Shown in pieces: positions 1 through 7,423 of a DNA stretch of 64,000 nucleotides (within the stretch, counting starts at the first letter, position 1; every line of letters begins with the position of its first letter). Origin of the DNA: Amycolatopsis sulphurea. GTDB taxonomy: Bacteria > Actinomycetota > Actinomycetes > Mycobacteriales > Pseudonocardiaceae. The stretch lies in assembly GCF_002564045.1 (NCBI RefSeq), contig NZ_PDJK01000002.1, forward strand, positions 1,364,001-1,428,000, given 5' to 3'. The notes beneath the pieces were generated by a model that was not told the origin of the DNA, made no database searches, and saw only the letters and a list, made by a program, of their open reading frames with translations. The position numbers and the translations under genes were made by a program.

Positions 1-2
1 TC

Positions 3-281
3 CTTGCGACGTCGGATGTTCCGGGCGGCGTGGCGAACATCCTCACCGGTCGCGCCGCCGAACTGGGCCCCTGGCTGGCATCACACGGCGACGTGAACGC
101 ACTCGACCCGACCGGCGCCACCCCGGACGAGCGCATCCACCTCGCACGCGAGGCGGCCGGCACCGTGAAACGAGTGCTCACCGTTCCGGACGCCGAACCC
201 GACTGGACCGCCGAACCGGATCTCTCCCGGATACGACGCTACGTCGAGGCCAAGACAGTCTGGCACCCCATGGGAGTCTGA
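3..281 (+). CDS. Aldehyde dehydrogenase family protein, C-terminal end (partial)
   Basis: The reading frame is open from the left edge and stops at 281, so only the last 92 or so residues are present. The visible part starts in the segment DVPGGVANILTG, which in NAD(P)-dependent aldehyde dehydrogenases lies in the late Rossmann/oligomerisation region, and ends with RRYVEAKTVWHPMG, typical of the tail of actinobacterial members. The catalytic Cys and Glu would lie upstream, outside the window, so substrate cannot be judged. Family assignment is from motif resemblance only. Confidence 0.75.
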   Translation, partial: LATSDVPGGVANILTGRAAELGPWLASHGDVNALDPTGATPDERIHLAREAAGTVKRVLTVPDAEPDWTAEPDLSRIRRYVEAKTVWHPMGV

Positions 282-362
282 GAAGTCTCCCCCACGCCCG
301 GATCCGCAGGTGTGATCCGGGACCGGTGTCGGGGTTCGCTGTGCGCGGACCCTGACACCGGT

Positions 363-530
363 TCTATTTCTGCGCCCGTTCGGGCTGTCCAGGGTGGTGA
401 GATCCTCGGCGATCTCGCGGTCCAGCTCGCCGGTACGTCGTTTGACGGTGATGGCCTCGGTGGCGAACTTGCGGAGGGCCGCATGAGTGGAACGTTCCTT
501 TAGCGATACTCCATTCGACGGACTCGCCAT
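363..530 (-). pseudogene. Possible coding remnant, unknown family
   Basis: The minus strand encodes a stretch with normal amino-acid texture beginning MASPSNGVSLKERSTHAALR and continuing through TVKRRTGELDREIAEDL. It then runs into proline/arginine-rich translation typical of non-coding GC-rich DNA. It has no convincing ribosome site and is not recognised. It may be the decayed 5' end of a gene lost next to the MITE-like element, or a chance reading frame. Confidence 0.25.
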
Positions 531-742
531 GTCGTCAAACCCCGGGGACGGCCGTGCCCACCGCGCCCCGACCCCAGGGTCCCGGCAAAGTCGGTCGGGA
601 CCCGTGATCAGCAGAGGGAGCCGTGACTGCCGCGTCATCCATCGACGGCGCCTGCCATCTTCGTCGATCACGCCCGGCGGCGGGCGAAGCGGAGGTGCTC
701 GAGACACGCGACCACCTCGCGCTGTGCGCCGGACCTGTCTCG

Positions 743-799
743 GGTCTGTGAAGGGGCCCTTCACAGACTCAGAGTCCGTGAAGGGCCCCTTCACAGACC
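743..799. repeat. GTGAAGGGG palindrome, copy 1 (inside MITE-like copy A)
   Basis: The 47-base core at 748-794 has left arm GTGAAGGGGCCCTTCAC, centre AGACTC-A-GAGTCC and right arm GTGAAGGGCCCCTTCAC. The pairing extends outward as GGTCT/AGACC. The right arm is the reverse complement of the left, so the whole can form one long hairpin, and each arm is itself almost self-complementary. Confidence 0.9.
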
Positions 800-819
800 T
801 TCACAGACCTTCACAGACC
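790..819. repeat. Three tandem 10-bp repeats TTCACAGACC
   Basis: The last ten bases of palindrome copy 1 are repeated twice more in perfect tandem. This is a local slippage expansion; the other copies of the palindrome lack it. Confidence 0.9.
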
Positions 820-1128
820 TCCGCAGTCTGCGCAGGGCCCTCACACCGACTTTGCCGACACCCTGGCCCCGCCCCCTCGTGCTCCCACCTCAACGCGCTT
901 AGACAATTTCGTCAGCGTGCATCGAAATTTCTTTCATCCAGGCAGAGTAATTCGGCAATACCGATGGTCTGGATCAATTGTTTCCCAATAGCAAGCCCTT
1001 TCCTGGATATGTTGATCAAAACCAGGGTTTTCGACATCACGCTGTGAGCCATCGGCTACCGTGAATGCGCAGCGAGGCCACGGCCTCGCTTTCGCATGAC
1101 GTTGACGTGTCTTTTGGAGGGTGAAGAC

Positions 1129-1584
1129 ATGACTCAATCCGCCTCGGGCGCCGGTGTCGGCTGGCTCTCGAACCTCGGCTTCGCGATCGCCGATGACGCG
1201 AAGGTCGCTTCGGCGAACCTTTCCGCAACCTCGGGCCAGGGCTTCGCACTCAGCCGAGACGACGCCATGAGCATGCTGAACGTGGCGAGGCAAGCCCGCA
1301 CGCACTTCACCGAGATGCGCACCATCGCGTACCGGCTGACCCGCGTCACCGCGCCGGCGGACGATCCCGGGAGTAACAGCTACAACGACGGACTGGTCGG
1401 CAACGGTCAGCGGCAAGGCGCCTTCGCGGCCGGGTCGCGCAACGTGGAGCAGATGATCAAGTACTCCGAAGATCTGGTGCACAGCCTGGAGAAAGCGCTG
1501 GGCATCACCGTCACGTCCGACGAGACGGCCGCCGCCGACCTGAAAACGACAGCGCAGGACACGAAGACGGGATTCGCCGGATGA
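1129..1584 (+). CDS. Small helical protein of an ESX/PPE-associated cluster
   Basis: A protein of 151 residues, starting at the ATG that follows GGAGGGTGAAGAC. It has no signal peptide or membrane segment and is mostly predicted amphipathic helix, for example around NVARQARTHFTEMRTIAYRL. I recognise no named domain. Its stop overlaps the start of the following lipoprotein by ATGA, and the next genes encode a PPE-domain protein and an EspG-like chaperone. Size, helicity and position suggest a partner or co-secreted subunit of that cluster, as WXG100-type proteins are elsewhere, but the classical WxG turn is not evident, so this is inference from context. Confidence 0.7.
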   Translation: MTQSASGAGVGWLSNLGFAIADDAKVASANLSATSGQGFALSRDDAMSMLNVARQARTHFTEMRTIAYRLTRVTAPADDPGSNSYNDGLVGNGQRQGAFAAGSRNVEQMIKYSEDLVHSLEKALGITVTSDETAAADLKTTAQDTKTGFAG

Positions 1585-2210
1585 GTCGCCGCACAATGGC
1601 CCGAACGTTCCTCGTGGTGACGATCGCCGTCGCCGTCGGGGGGTGCACGGGTGGGGAGCCGTCCGCGGGAACGAACGGCACCCCATCGCCGTCCACCCAG
1701 GGAAAGACGTTGCCCTACGGTGGCGCGCCCAAGGTCGAGCACCCGCTGCCCGCTTCCGTGCTGTCCGGCGACCCCTGCCAGGAAGGGCTCACCACCCAGC
1801 AGCTCACCGAGGCGCTGGGCACCCCCTCCGCCGGGCGGAAAAAGGAAGTTCCCGTCCTGGGAAGCACCTGTACCTGGGATAATGACGCTTCCGGAGCCCA
1901 GGTTTCGGTCGGATACACCACCAAGGTGCCGGACGGACTGAGCGCCGTGTATTCCAACACCAAGAAGCAGGCGAAATTATGGCGTGAGCTTCCCCCGATC
2001 CAAGGGTTCCCCGCCGTCGCCGGCTCCACTTTCGACGCCACCGCGAAAGACGGATTCTGCCAGGTGAGCGTCGGCATCACCGACCAGCTGACCACCGATA
2101 TCGGCCTCACACTGGGAGAAACCAAACGCGGCACCTCCGATCCGTGTGATGTGGCGGCGCGCATCGCCGACATGGTGGTCACGAACCTGCGGCAGAAAGC
2201 CGGTACGTGA
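1581..2210 (+). CDS. DUF3558-like lipoprotein
   Basis: A protein of 209 residues. A short positively charged N-terminus and hydrophobic stretch lead to the lipobox VGGC (Cys at about residue 22), so the mature protein should be lipid-anchored outside the membrane. The remaining sequence, with DPCQEGLTTQQLTEALG near residue 64 and a second Cys pair (STCTW, DPCDVA), fits the DUF3558 family common in mycobacteria and Pseudonocardiales, whose function is unknown. It overlaps its upstream neighbour by ATGA and the downstream PPE gene by one base, so the cluster is translationally coupled. Family assignment is by pattern, without a profile search. Confidence 0.8.
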   Translation: MSRRTMARTFLVVTIAVAVGGCTGGEPSAGTNGTPSPSTQGKTLPYGGAPKVEHPLPASVLSGDPCQEGLTTQQLTEALGTPSAGRKKEVPVLGSTCTWDNDASGAQVSVGYTTKVPDGLSAVYSNTKKQAKLWRELPPIQGFPAVAGSTFDATAKDGFCQVSVGITDQLTTDIGLTLGETKRGTSDPCDVAARIADMVVTNLRQKAGT

Positions 2211-3655
2211 TGGGATTCTTCGATTTCATCGGAGAAGCCGCCCAGTGGGCGGCCGACCGGATCGATGACGCCGAGCAGTGGGTCGAGCAGCGGGCGGACG
2301 ACGTCGGCGGCTGGTTCTCCGATCTGTACCACGGCAATCTCGGCGACCAGGCGGTGCCGGCCCCGGCCCTGGTGCAGAAGATCATTGCCAGCCAGGGTGC
2401 GCAAAGCTGGCACGAGAGCAGCGAAACGGCCAAGACGCTGGCTCGCATGCACGATGAGGGCAACGATCTCGTCCGGCGAATCAGCTCCGGGCTGGAATCC
2501 TCGTGGGCCGGCTCAGGAGCGGACGCCGCACAAGCGCGGATCCGGCCGTTCGCCGAAGCCCTCACCTCGTCCGCGCAGATCACCTCCGCCAACTCGGACA
2601 ACGTCTCCGAGATCGCGCATTCGTTCGATGGTATGAAGTCCTCGCTGCAGCCGATGCCGCCGGCTCCGCCGCACAAGAATTTTTTCGACCAGGCGAGCCC
2701 GTGGGACACCGACACCGAGCGTCAGATCAACGAGTACAACGCGGTCGCGAAGGACAACGTCGCCCAGTACCAGGCATACGCGAGGCACGTCGAGACCAAA
2801 GCGCCGAACCTGAACACGAACTACCCGCAGCTTTCCGGTTTCGGCGAGCAAGACTTCGCAGTCGATTCTCACGGAACTGCCGCCCAGGCGAAGACGGCCG
2901 GTGGGCAGCGCTCGCACGGGCCGGACAGCAACGCCAGGCGGTCGCAGTCCGAAGCAACGTCTGGTCCGGCTTCGCCTCCGGCAGGGCAGGGAACCGTGGC
3001 GCCGCCGAGCGGCAGCGTCGCCCCGCCGCCGGGACACCAGGCTGCGGCTCCACGAGGAGACGGTACGACGAGCGCCGGGTGGGCGCCGTCGTCTTCGGTG
3101 GTGAATCCCGGAGGGTTGAACCCCGGTGGGATGTCGAGTGGCGGTGGAAACAGCGGCAACGCTGGAAACGGCGTCGGCCCGTGGGCGCCGGGGGCATTCG
3201 GGTTCGACGACATGGGGACCGGCGCACGGCCGGGTGTCGGGAACGGTCGCGGCGCGTACGAGGGTCTCGGCGGTAGGAGCGGCGAAAGCACCGGCGGCCG
3301 GAACGGCGGCGGCGGCAACAGCGGCAACGACGGTGGCAGGTACGGCAGCGGGAACAACGGCCGCGCGGGCGGTGCCCGGTTCGGGGCGGGAATCGACGCA
3401 GGTGAGGAAGCCGTGGGACGAGGTGCTGCGACCGGGCGAGGTGTGGCAGGGGCACGGGGCGCCGCCGGGATGGGCGGCGCGGGTGCCGGTGGCATGGGTG
3501 CCGGCGGCAAGGGCAAGGGCGGGGAAGACAAGGAACACCAGCGCAAGTACGGCATCGACGACGACTCGGCGTTCACGTTGATCGACGACGGGGGTGAACG
3601 GGTGCTCGATCCGCGGACCGGGCTGCCGCCGACGCCGCCGACCATCGGCGGATGA
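2210..3655 (+). CDS. PPE-domain-like protein with Gly-rich tail
   Basis: A protein of 481 residues if the ATG overlapping the upstream stop (TGATG) is used; an in-frame GTG three bases earlier is possible. The first 200 residues are helical and carry SWAGSGADAAQARIRPFAEAL, resembling the WXG/PPE helical-hairpin fold of ESX substrates. A long low-complexity region rich in Gly, Ser and Asn follows (about residues 230-450), then a short conserved-looking tail GIDDDSAFTLIDDGGERVLD. There is no Sec signal, consistent with type VII export. The next gene is an EspG-like protein, the usual chaperone of PPE proteins. The role is probably a secreted or surface ESX substrate. Confidence 0.75.
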   Translation: MGFFDFIGEAAQWAADRIDDAEQWVEQRADDVGGWFSDLYHGNLGDQAVPAPALVQKIIASQGAQSWHESSETAKTLARMHDEGNDLVRRISSGLESSWAGSGADAAQARIRPFAEALTSSAQITSANSDNVSEIAHSFDGMKSSLQPMPPAPPHKNFFDQASPWDTDTERQINEYNAVAKDNVAQYQAYARHVETKAPNLNTNYPQLSGFGEQDFAVDSHGTAAQAKTAGGQRSHGPDSNARRSQSEATSGPASPPAGQGTVAPPSGSVAPPPGHQAAAPRGDGTTSAGWAPSSSVVNPGGLNPGGMSSGGGNSGNAGNGVGPWAPGAFGFDDMGTGARPGVGNGRGAYEGLGGRSGESTGGRNGGGGNSGNDGGRYGSGNNGRAGGARFGAGIDAGEEAVGRGAATGRGVAGARGAAGMGGAGAGGMGAGGKGKGGEDKEHQRKYGIDDDSAFTLIDDGGERVLDPRTGLPPTPPTIGG

Positions 3656-3665
3656 AGCGCCTTTC

Positions 3666-4424
3666 ATGACGATCATCGAGAGGCCGGTCCGGATTCCGCG
3701 GCCGGCATTCCTTGCGGCGTGGGAATTCGAAGGCCTTGGCGCACCACCGGTGGTGGTCGAGCAGACGGCGTCGTATACGGCGGCGGGGTTCGGTGCGGAG
3801 TTGCGCAGACGGTCGCTGGAGCTGCTCGGGCAGTTCGGGCTGGCCGCGGACGGTGCGCTTGCCCCGCAGTTGCGGGCCGCGTTGAAGCTCCTCGCCGGCG
3901 CGCGACGTGAGGTGTATGCGTGGAGTGATTTCGGCGGGCATCGCGAGGACAACGGGGCGATCCTCGCCGCCGCGGGTGGTGGCGAGGCGGTCCGGCTGAT
4001 CACCGACGGTCGCGCCGTGCGGATTGAGCCGGTCTCGCCGAGAAAGCTTTCGAGCAGTCTCGTGGAAGCGCTACCGGCGTGCGAGCCGGCGCGGATCCGG
4101 CCGCGGCAGGTGCCGAAGGCTTACTACGACGCGGACGGGTACTCGGACGATCCGCTGACCGAATCGTCCGCGTCGGCCGACGACCTGCGGCACCTCATGC
4201 GCGCCGGGCGCGACGCGGTGCACCAGCTGTACGCCGCGGTCCGCGACGGTGCCGGCGAGCGGGTGCGCAGCATGCCGCTGTCCGCGATCGATCTCACCGG
4301 GCGCGGCCGCATCCTGAGCTTCGTCAACGACGACGCGGCCGGGGCGCCGCAGATCAACGTGTACTCCGGGACCCGGGCGCATCTCACCGACGCGCTCGAT
4401 CTCACCCTCCGCGAACTCGCCTGA
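3666..4424 (+). CDS. ESX secretion-associated protein, EspG family
   Basis: A protein of 252 residues. EspG proteins are cytosolic chaperones that bind the tip of PPE proteins and keep them soluble for type VII secretion. The sequence has the expected length and layout: an N-terminal strand region FLAAWEFEGLGAPP, a central segment AWSDFGGHREDNGAILAAAG, and a C-terminal part ending in an Arg/Gly-rich strand plus INVYSGTRAHLTDALDLTL. It lies 10 bases after the PPE gene on the same strand. No EccB/C/D/E or mycosin gene is in the window, so the secretion machine must be encoded elsewhere. Confidence 0.8.
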   Translation: MTIIERPVRIPRPAFLAAWEFEGLGAPPVVVEQTASYTAAGFGAELRRRSLELLGQFGLAADGALAPQLRAALKLLAGARREVYAWSDFGGHREDNGAILAAAGGGEAVRLITDGRAVRIEPVSPRKLSSSLVEALPACEPARIRPRQVPKAYYDADGYSDDPLTESSASADDLRHLMRAGRDAVHQLYAAVRDGAGERVRSMPLSAIDLTGRGRILSFVNDDAAGAPQINVYSGTRAHLTDALDLTLRELA

Positions 4425-4480
4425 GCACCCGGTCACCGACACCGCCGGACCGGCTCGGCAGCACCAAGTCAAGTCTTACA

Positions 4481-4528
4481 TTTCGCGAAATCAGCTGGAA
4501 TCATGACCAATTGGGGTAATTTCTTGGT
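4481..4528. promoter_or_regulatory. Candidate operator/promoter for the small protein-XRE pair
   Basis: An AT-rich island in otherwise GC-rich DNA holds the perfect palindrome TTTCGCGAAA (4481-4490). Just downstream is an inverted repeat ACCAA (4506-4510) and TTGGT (4524-4528). It lies 55-100 bases before the first gene of the pair, where a repressor of the XRE class would be expected to bind. Function is inferred from symmetry and position. Confidence 0.4.
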
Positions 4529-4582
4529 TGAGAGATACTTCCCGCCGTAGAGCTCCGAAACCCGCACGACAGGAGGATCCCG

Positions 4583-4825
4583 ATGACCCGGAACCCGGAC
4601 CAGCCGCCCGAAGCGCCCCTGACCCTGGAATTCCTCGGCACCACCAGCGCCGGCGGCAACTGCCCGAACGCTTATCGCACCAATCGCGGCACCTACGTGG
4701 TGCAGGGCTACAAGGTCGAGGACCCCGTTGCGCTGCGCCAACTGCACGATCGCGGGATGCCGGACACCGAGACCGCGGTGGAGATCCCGGCCGGGCTGGT
4801 CAAATTTCTCCAGCCAGAGCGGTAA
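4583..4825 (+). CDS. Small conserved protein paired with a DUF5753 regulator
   Basis: An 80-residue cytosolic protein with a strong ribosome site (AGGAGG, eight bases before ATG). The core is GGNCPNAYRTNRGTYVVQG followed by a segment resembling VALRQLHDRGMPDTETAVEIP. Small proteins of this kind recur beside XRE/DUF5753 regulators in actinomycetes, analogous to DUF397 proteins; the pair behaves like a regulator with a small partner, but the molecular role is not established. The regulator gene starts 98 bases downstream on the same strand. Confidence 0.7.
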   Translation: MTRNPDQPPEAPLTLEFLGTTSAGGNCPNAYRTNRGTYVVQGYKVEDPVALRQLHDRGMPDTETAVEIPAGLVKFLQPER

Positions 4826-4826
4826 T

Positions 4827-4840
4827 CTCCGCGCGCGGAG
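4827..4840. terminator. Short GC palindrome directly after a stop codon
   Basis: CTCCGCGCGCGGAG is a perfect 14-base palindrome beginning two bases after the TAA of the 80-residue protein. It has no T-run, so it could be a weak attenuating hairpin between the small gene and the regulator, or a chance GC palindrome. Confidence 0.3.
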
Positions 4841-4922
4841 CGCTGGATTTCGCCAAACTCGAGACCAGGTGTGGGAAGATGCGAACTGGTTCGAGGAGTT
4901 CAGCGTGCGATAGCGAGGGCGT

Positions 4923-5765
4923 GTGCCAACCAGCTTCGAGAAGCGCCGGGCGGAGTTCGGCGAATACCTTCGCCGGCTCCGGATCGACGCCGGGTACGAA
5001 ACCGGGAAGGACTTCGCGCGGGCGATCGGCTGGAACGCGCCCAAGGTCAGCAAAATCGAGAACGGCAGGCAGACCGCGGGCGACGAGGACCTCGAAACCT
5101 GGCTCACCGCCGTGCACGCGCCCGCCGAACGCAGCGCCGAACTCCGCGTCCGGCTCGCCGCGATCCGGGACGCCTACGCGAGCTGGCGGGAAAAGGTCCG
5201 CGACGGATACCGGGCGCGGCAAGAGGAATCCCTCAGCCGCGAAGCCCGCGCACGGCGGATCCGCGCGGTCGACCTGCTCATCGTGCCCGGATTACTGCAG
5301 ACCGCCGAATACGCCCGCCATGCGATCCTCAGCCACGCCAAGGTCCACGGCGGCGCCCAGGACATCACCGAGGCCGTGCGGGCCCGGATGCAACGGCAGC
5401 AGATTCTCCACGAACCCGGCCGGACCATCGAGCTGCTCACCGCCGAAGCCGTGTTCCAATACCCGATCGCACCGCCGGAGGTGATGATCGCACAGGTACA
5501 TCGGCTGCTCTCGATCGTCGGCACCCCCGAGATCCGGTTCGGCATCATCCCGGCGGGCACCTTGCTGCCCTACCCGGTGACCGGCGGTTTCTGGATCGTC
5601 GACGACGTGGTCATGATCGAGAACGCGCCCGGGGAACACCTCGTCGACGATGTGGACGAAGTCGGCACCTGCCACGAAGTCGCCGATCTGCTCTGGACGA
5701 TCGCGGCGGAGAACGACGCGGCGAAGACCGTCCTGCAACGCGTACTCGACAACACGTCCCGATAA
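4923..5765 (+). CDS. XRE-family helix-turn-helix regulator with DUF5753 domain
   Basis: A protein of 280 residues starting at GTG. Residues 1-70 form a lambda-repressor-type helix-turn-helix (GKDFARAIGWNAPKVSKIEN). The rest matches DUF5753, with hallmarks LLIVPGLLQTAEYAR near residue 120, IRFGIIPAGTLLP near 200 and MIENAPGEH near 235. These regulators are very numerous in Streptomyces and Pseudonocardiales and often act with a small adjacent partner such as the upstream 80-residue protein; several influence development or antibiotic production. The target here is unknown, but the palindromic upstream region suggests autoregulation. Confidence 0.85.
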   Translation: MPTSFEKRRAEFGEYLRRLRIDAGYETGKDFARAIGWNAPKVSKIENGRQTAGDEDLETWLTAVHAPAERSAELRVRLAAIRDAYASWREKVRDGYRARQEESLSREARARRIRAVDLLIVPGLLQTAEYARHAILSHAKVHGGAQDITEAVRARMQRQQILHEPGRTIELLTAEAVFQYPIAPPEVMIAQVHRLLSIVGTPEIRFGIIPAGTLLPYPVTGGFWIVDDVVMIENAPGEHLVDDVDEVGTCHEVADLLWTIAAENDAAKTVLQRVLDNTSR

Positions 5766-5783
5766 CCCGGCCCGAACGGCAAA

Positions 5784-5815
5784 GAGCGGGTGACGCCCCC
5801 CGGCGCCACCCGCTC
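5784..5815. terminator. Bidirectional terminator-like hairpin
   Basis: GAGCGGGTG and CACCCGCTC pair around a GC-rich inner stem, between the convergent ends of the XRE gene (5765) and the exported DUF4232-like protein (5827). No T-run is present, as is common for actinobacterial terminators. Confidence 0.6.
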
Positions 5816-5826
5816 CATTACCGCAC

Positions 5827-6375
5827 TCAGACGGTCGGCGCGACCCCCTGGGTCACAGCACCGACGTCGATGGTGTGGCTGCCCTCGTTGGCGTCGACCG
5901 CGCCGAGACTCCAGCCCACCTGCACGGACGGGTCGATACGGTCACCGTGCAGGTTGGAGTCCGAAGGCGCGGTCACCGTGATGGCGTTCGGGGTCTGCTT
6001 CTCCTCCTCGCCCGCGATCGCGGTCCAGTGCAACGGCACGTAGGCCGAGGAGCCGTCGACGAGCGCCACCGCGGGCGCGTTCGCCGGGGCCTCGTTGTTG
6101 ACCAGGACGTTGTGCGCACCGACGAGCGAGACGCTGAGGCTGCCGGGAAGGTAGCAGCGCTCACCCATGTTCGCGGTGAACTGCAGCGCCGCGTGCCGGT
6201 TGCCCGCGCCGGAGTCACCGGGCACCAGCTTCGTGGTGAACTGGTTGGAGGTGCACGGGAAGACCGTCGGCTCGGCGGCACTGGCACTGGTCGCGAAGTA
6301 CGCCCCGGCTCCGGCGGCCACGCCGGCGACAGCGAGGGCGGCGGCAGTGCGGCGAACCGTCGTGCGAATGGTCAT
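5827..6375 (-). CDS. Exported DUF4232-domain protein
   Basis: A protein of 182 residues; the start is chosen at the ATG preceded by GGGGAGAACCAG. The N-terminus is a Sec signal peptide (Arg-rich, a hydrophobic stretch around ALAVAGVAAGAGAYF, then ASA-AEP cleavage). The mature part has the DUF4232 pattern: an early Cys in FPCTSNQF, RHAALQFTANMGERCYLPG with a second Cys likely disulfide-bonded, and alternating strands to the end. DUF4232 proteins are secreted or lipid-linked beta-sandwich proteins of actinobacteria with no known activity. It is monocistronic, 218 bases downstream of a TetR gene on the same strand. Confidence 0.8.
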   Translation of the reverse strand: MTIRTTVRRTAAALAVAGVAAGAGAYFATSASAAEPTVFPCTSNQFTTKLVPGDSGAGNRHAALQFTANMGERCYLPGSLSVSLVGAHNVLVNNEAPANAPAVALVDGSSAYVPLHWTAIAGEEEKQTPNAITVTAPSDSNLHGDRIDPSVQVGWSLGAVDANEGSHTIDVGAVTQGVAPTV

Positions 6376-6593
6376 CTGGTTCTCCCCTGGTACTCGGGTG
6401 GCCGGACGGACTCTCCGCCGGCCGAGAACAACCGGTGATCGACTCACCTCGAGTGTTCTCAACCGGTAAGACGTCCACATCGACCCAAGGGTGTCCGACT
6501 GTGAAATCAACCCCACTAAAGCAACCCGAACGAGGGAAACGCGTCCGAGCGTGTAGCCCCCGGTAAAGACCCTGCGTAATGCGTAGACACCCG

Positions 6594-7226
6594 TCAGTGG
6601 ACGTCGTCTCGACCGAGGGGGCGACCGGGCAGCGGGGTACCCGGCTGGGCACGCAGGCCGTCGATCATGATGGTGAGGCAGCGCGCGGTGGAGATCTCCA
6701 CGATCTCCGGATTCCGGGCAGGCAGCCGGCGAAGCAGCACGGCGAAGAGCATGGCCACGTCACCGGCGCCGATGTCCTTGCGGAGGTGCCCGTCCTCCTG
6801 CGCGGCACGGACCAGCGACTCCACCTCGATCAGCAGGCTCCGCCGCAGATCGGAGATGACCGGGTCCTCGCGAAGGATCTCGTAGGCCTTCATCGACACC
6901 ATGGCCAGCTGAATGGACAGCTGCAGGTCCACCGATCCGTGGAGCAGCCGCACCAGCGCGGCCCACGCGGTCGGCTCCGCCTCGGCCGCCGCACGGGCGT
7001 CTTCGAGGACGCGAGCGAAGTTGTCCACCGCGACCGCTCGGACCAGCGCATCCCGATCCGGGAAGCGGCGGTACAGCGTGCCGACGCCGACTCCGGCAGA
7101 CCGGGCGATCTCCTCCATCGGGACCTCGGGACCGTGTTCGGCGAAGATCACGCGCGCCGCGGCGATGATCTGGTCGCGGTTTCGCCGCGCGTCCGCTCGC
7201 AGTGGCGTTTGCGGGTCCGCACTCAT
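6594..7226 (-). CDS. TetR/AcrR-family transcriptional regulator
   Basis: A protein of 210 residues. The start at 7226 is preferred because GGAGGG lies nine bases upstream; an ATG at 7235 is too close to it. Residues 10-60 form the TetR helix-turn-helix (RRNRDQIIAAARVIFAEHG, MEEIARSAGVGVGTLYRRFP). The C-terminal ligand domain resembles the AcrR-type set with a TetR_C_33-like helix bundle (TAWAALVRLLHGSVD). It is divergent from the P450 gene, so its most likely target is the shared 197-base promoter region; the inducer may be a P450 substrate or product. Confidence 0.85.
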   Translation of the reverse strand: MSADPQTPLRADARRNRDQIIAAARVIFAEHGPEVPMEEIARSAGVGVGTLYRRFPDRDALVRAVAVDNFARVLEDARAAAEAEPTAWAALVRLLHGSVDLQLSIQLAMVSMKAYEILREDPVISDLRRSLLIEVESLVRAAQEDGHLRKDIGAGDVAMLFAVLLRRLPARNPEIVEISTARCLTIMIDGLRAQPGTPLPGRPLGRDDVH

Positions 7227-7298
7227 CCCGGTCATCCCTCCGTTGCGCAGGCCTTTGACATGCGCAGAGATTCTCGCACGCCCCGGATAACGCCTCCG

Positions 7299-7389
7299 GA
7301 CAGTAATTGTCACCCCATTGCTCGTGGACGACGATCCTCCACCTGAGTACCGTGGAAAGAACCGGAATGTATTCATCCGCATTCGTTCC
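7299..7389. promoter_or_regulatory. Divergent TetR/P450 promoter region with candidate operators
   Basis: The gap between the TetR and P450 starts contains two dyads. One is GACAGTAATTGTC at 7299-7311 (outer arms GACA and TGTC). The other is GGAATG (7364-7369) facing CATTC-g-TTCC (7380-7389), nearest the P450 gene. TetR regulators usually bind such dyads in a divergent gap. Which, if either, is the true site cannot be told from one sequence. Confidence 0.35.
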
Positions 7390-7423
7390 GTGACGGTGCA
7401 CTTCCACACAAAGGGGTTCCACC

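Larger units (their letters stand above)
574..866. mobile_element. MITE-like element, copy A (293 bp)
   Basis: This non-coding element has imperfect terminal inverted repeats. The left end reads CCAGGGT, two bases, then CGGCAAAGTCGGT; the right end is its reverse complement with about two mismatches (core CCGACTTTGCCG at 846-857). Inside are a conserved GTGATCAGCAG segment near the left end, a block ending GCGACCACCTCG, and the GTGAAGGGG palindrome at 748-794. A second copy of exactly the same calculated length lies at 42058-42350, and a rearranged pair at 40682-41011. No transposase gene or clear target-site duplication was seen. With the remnant at 363-530 it accounts for much of the gap 282-1128; the rest shows nothing recognisable. 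Confidence 0.6.
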
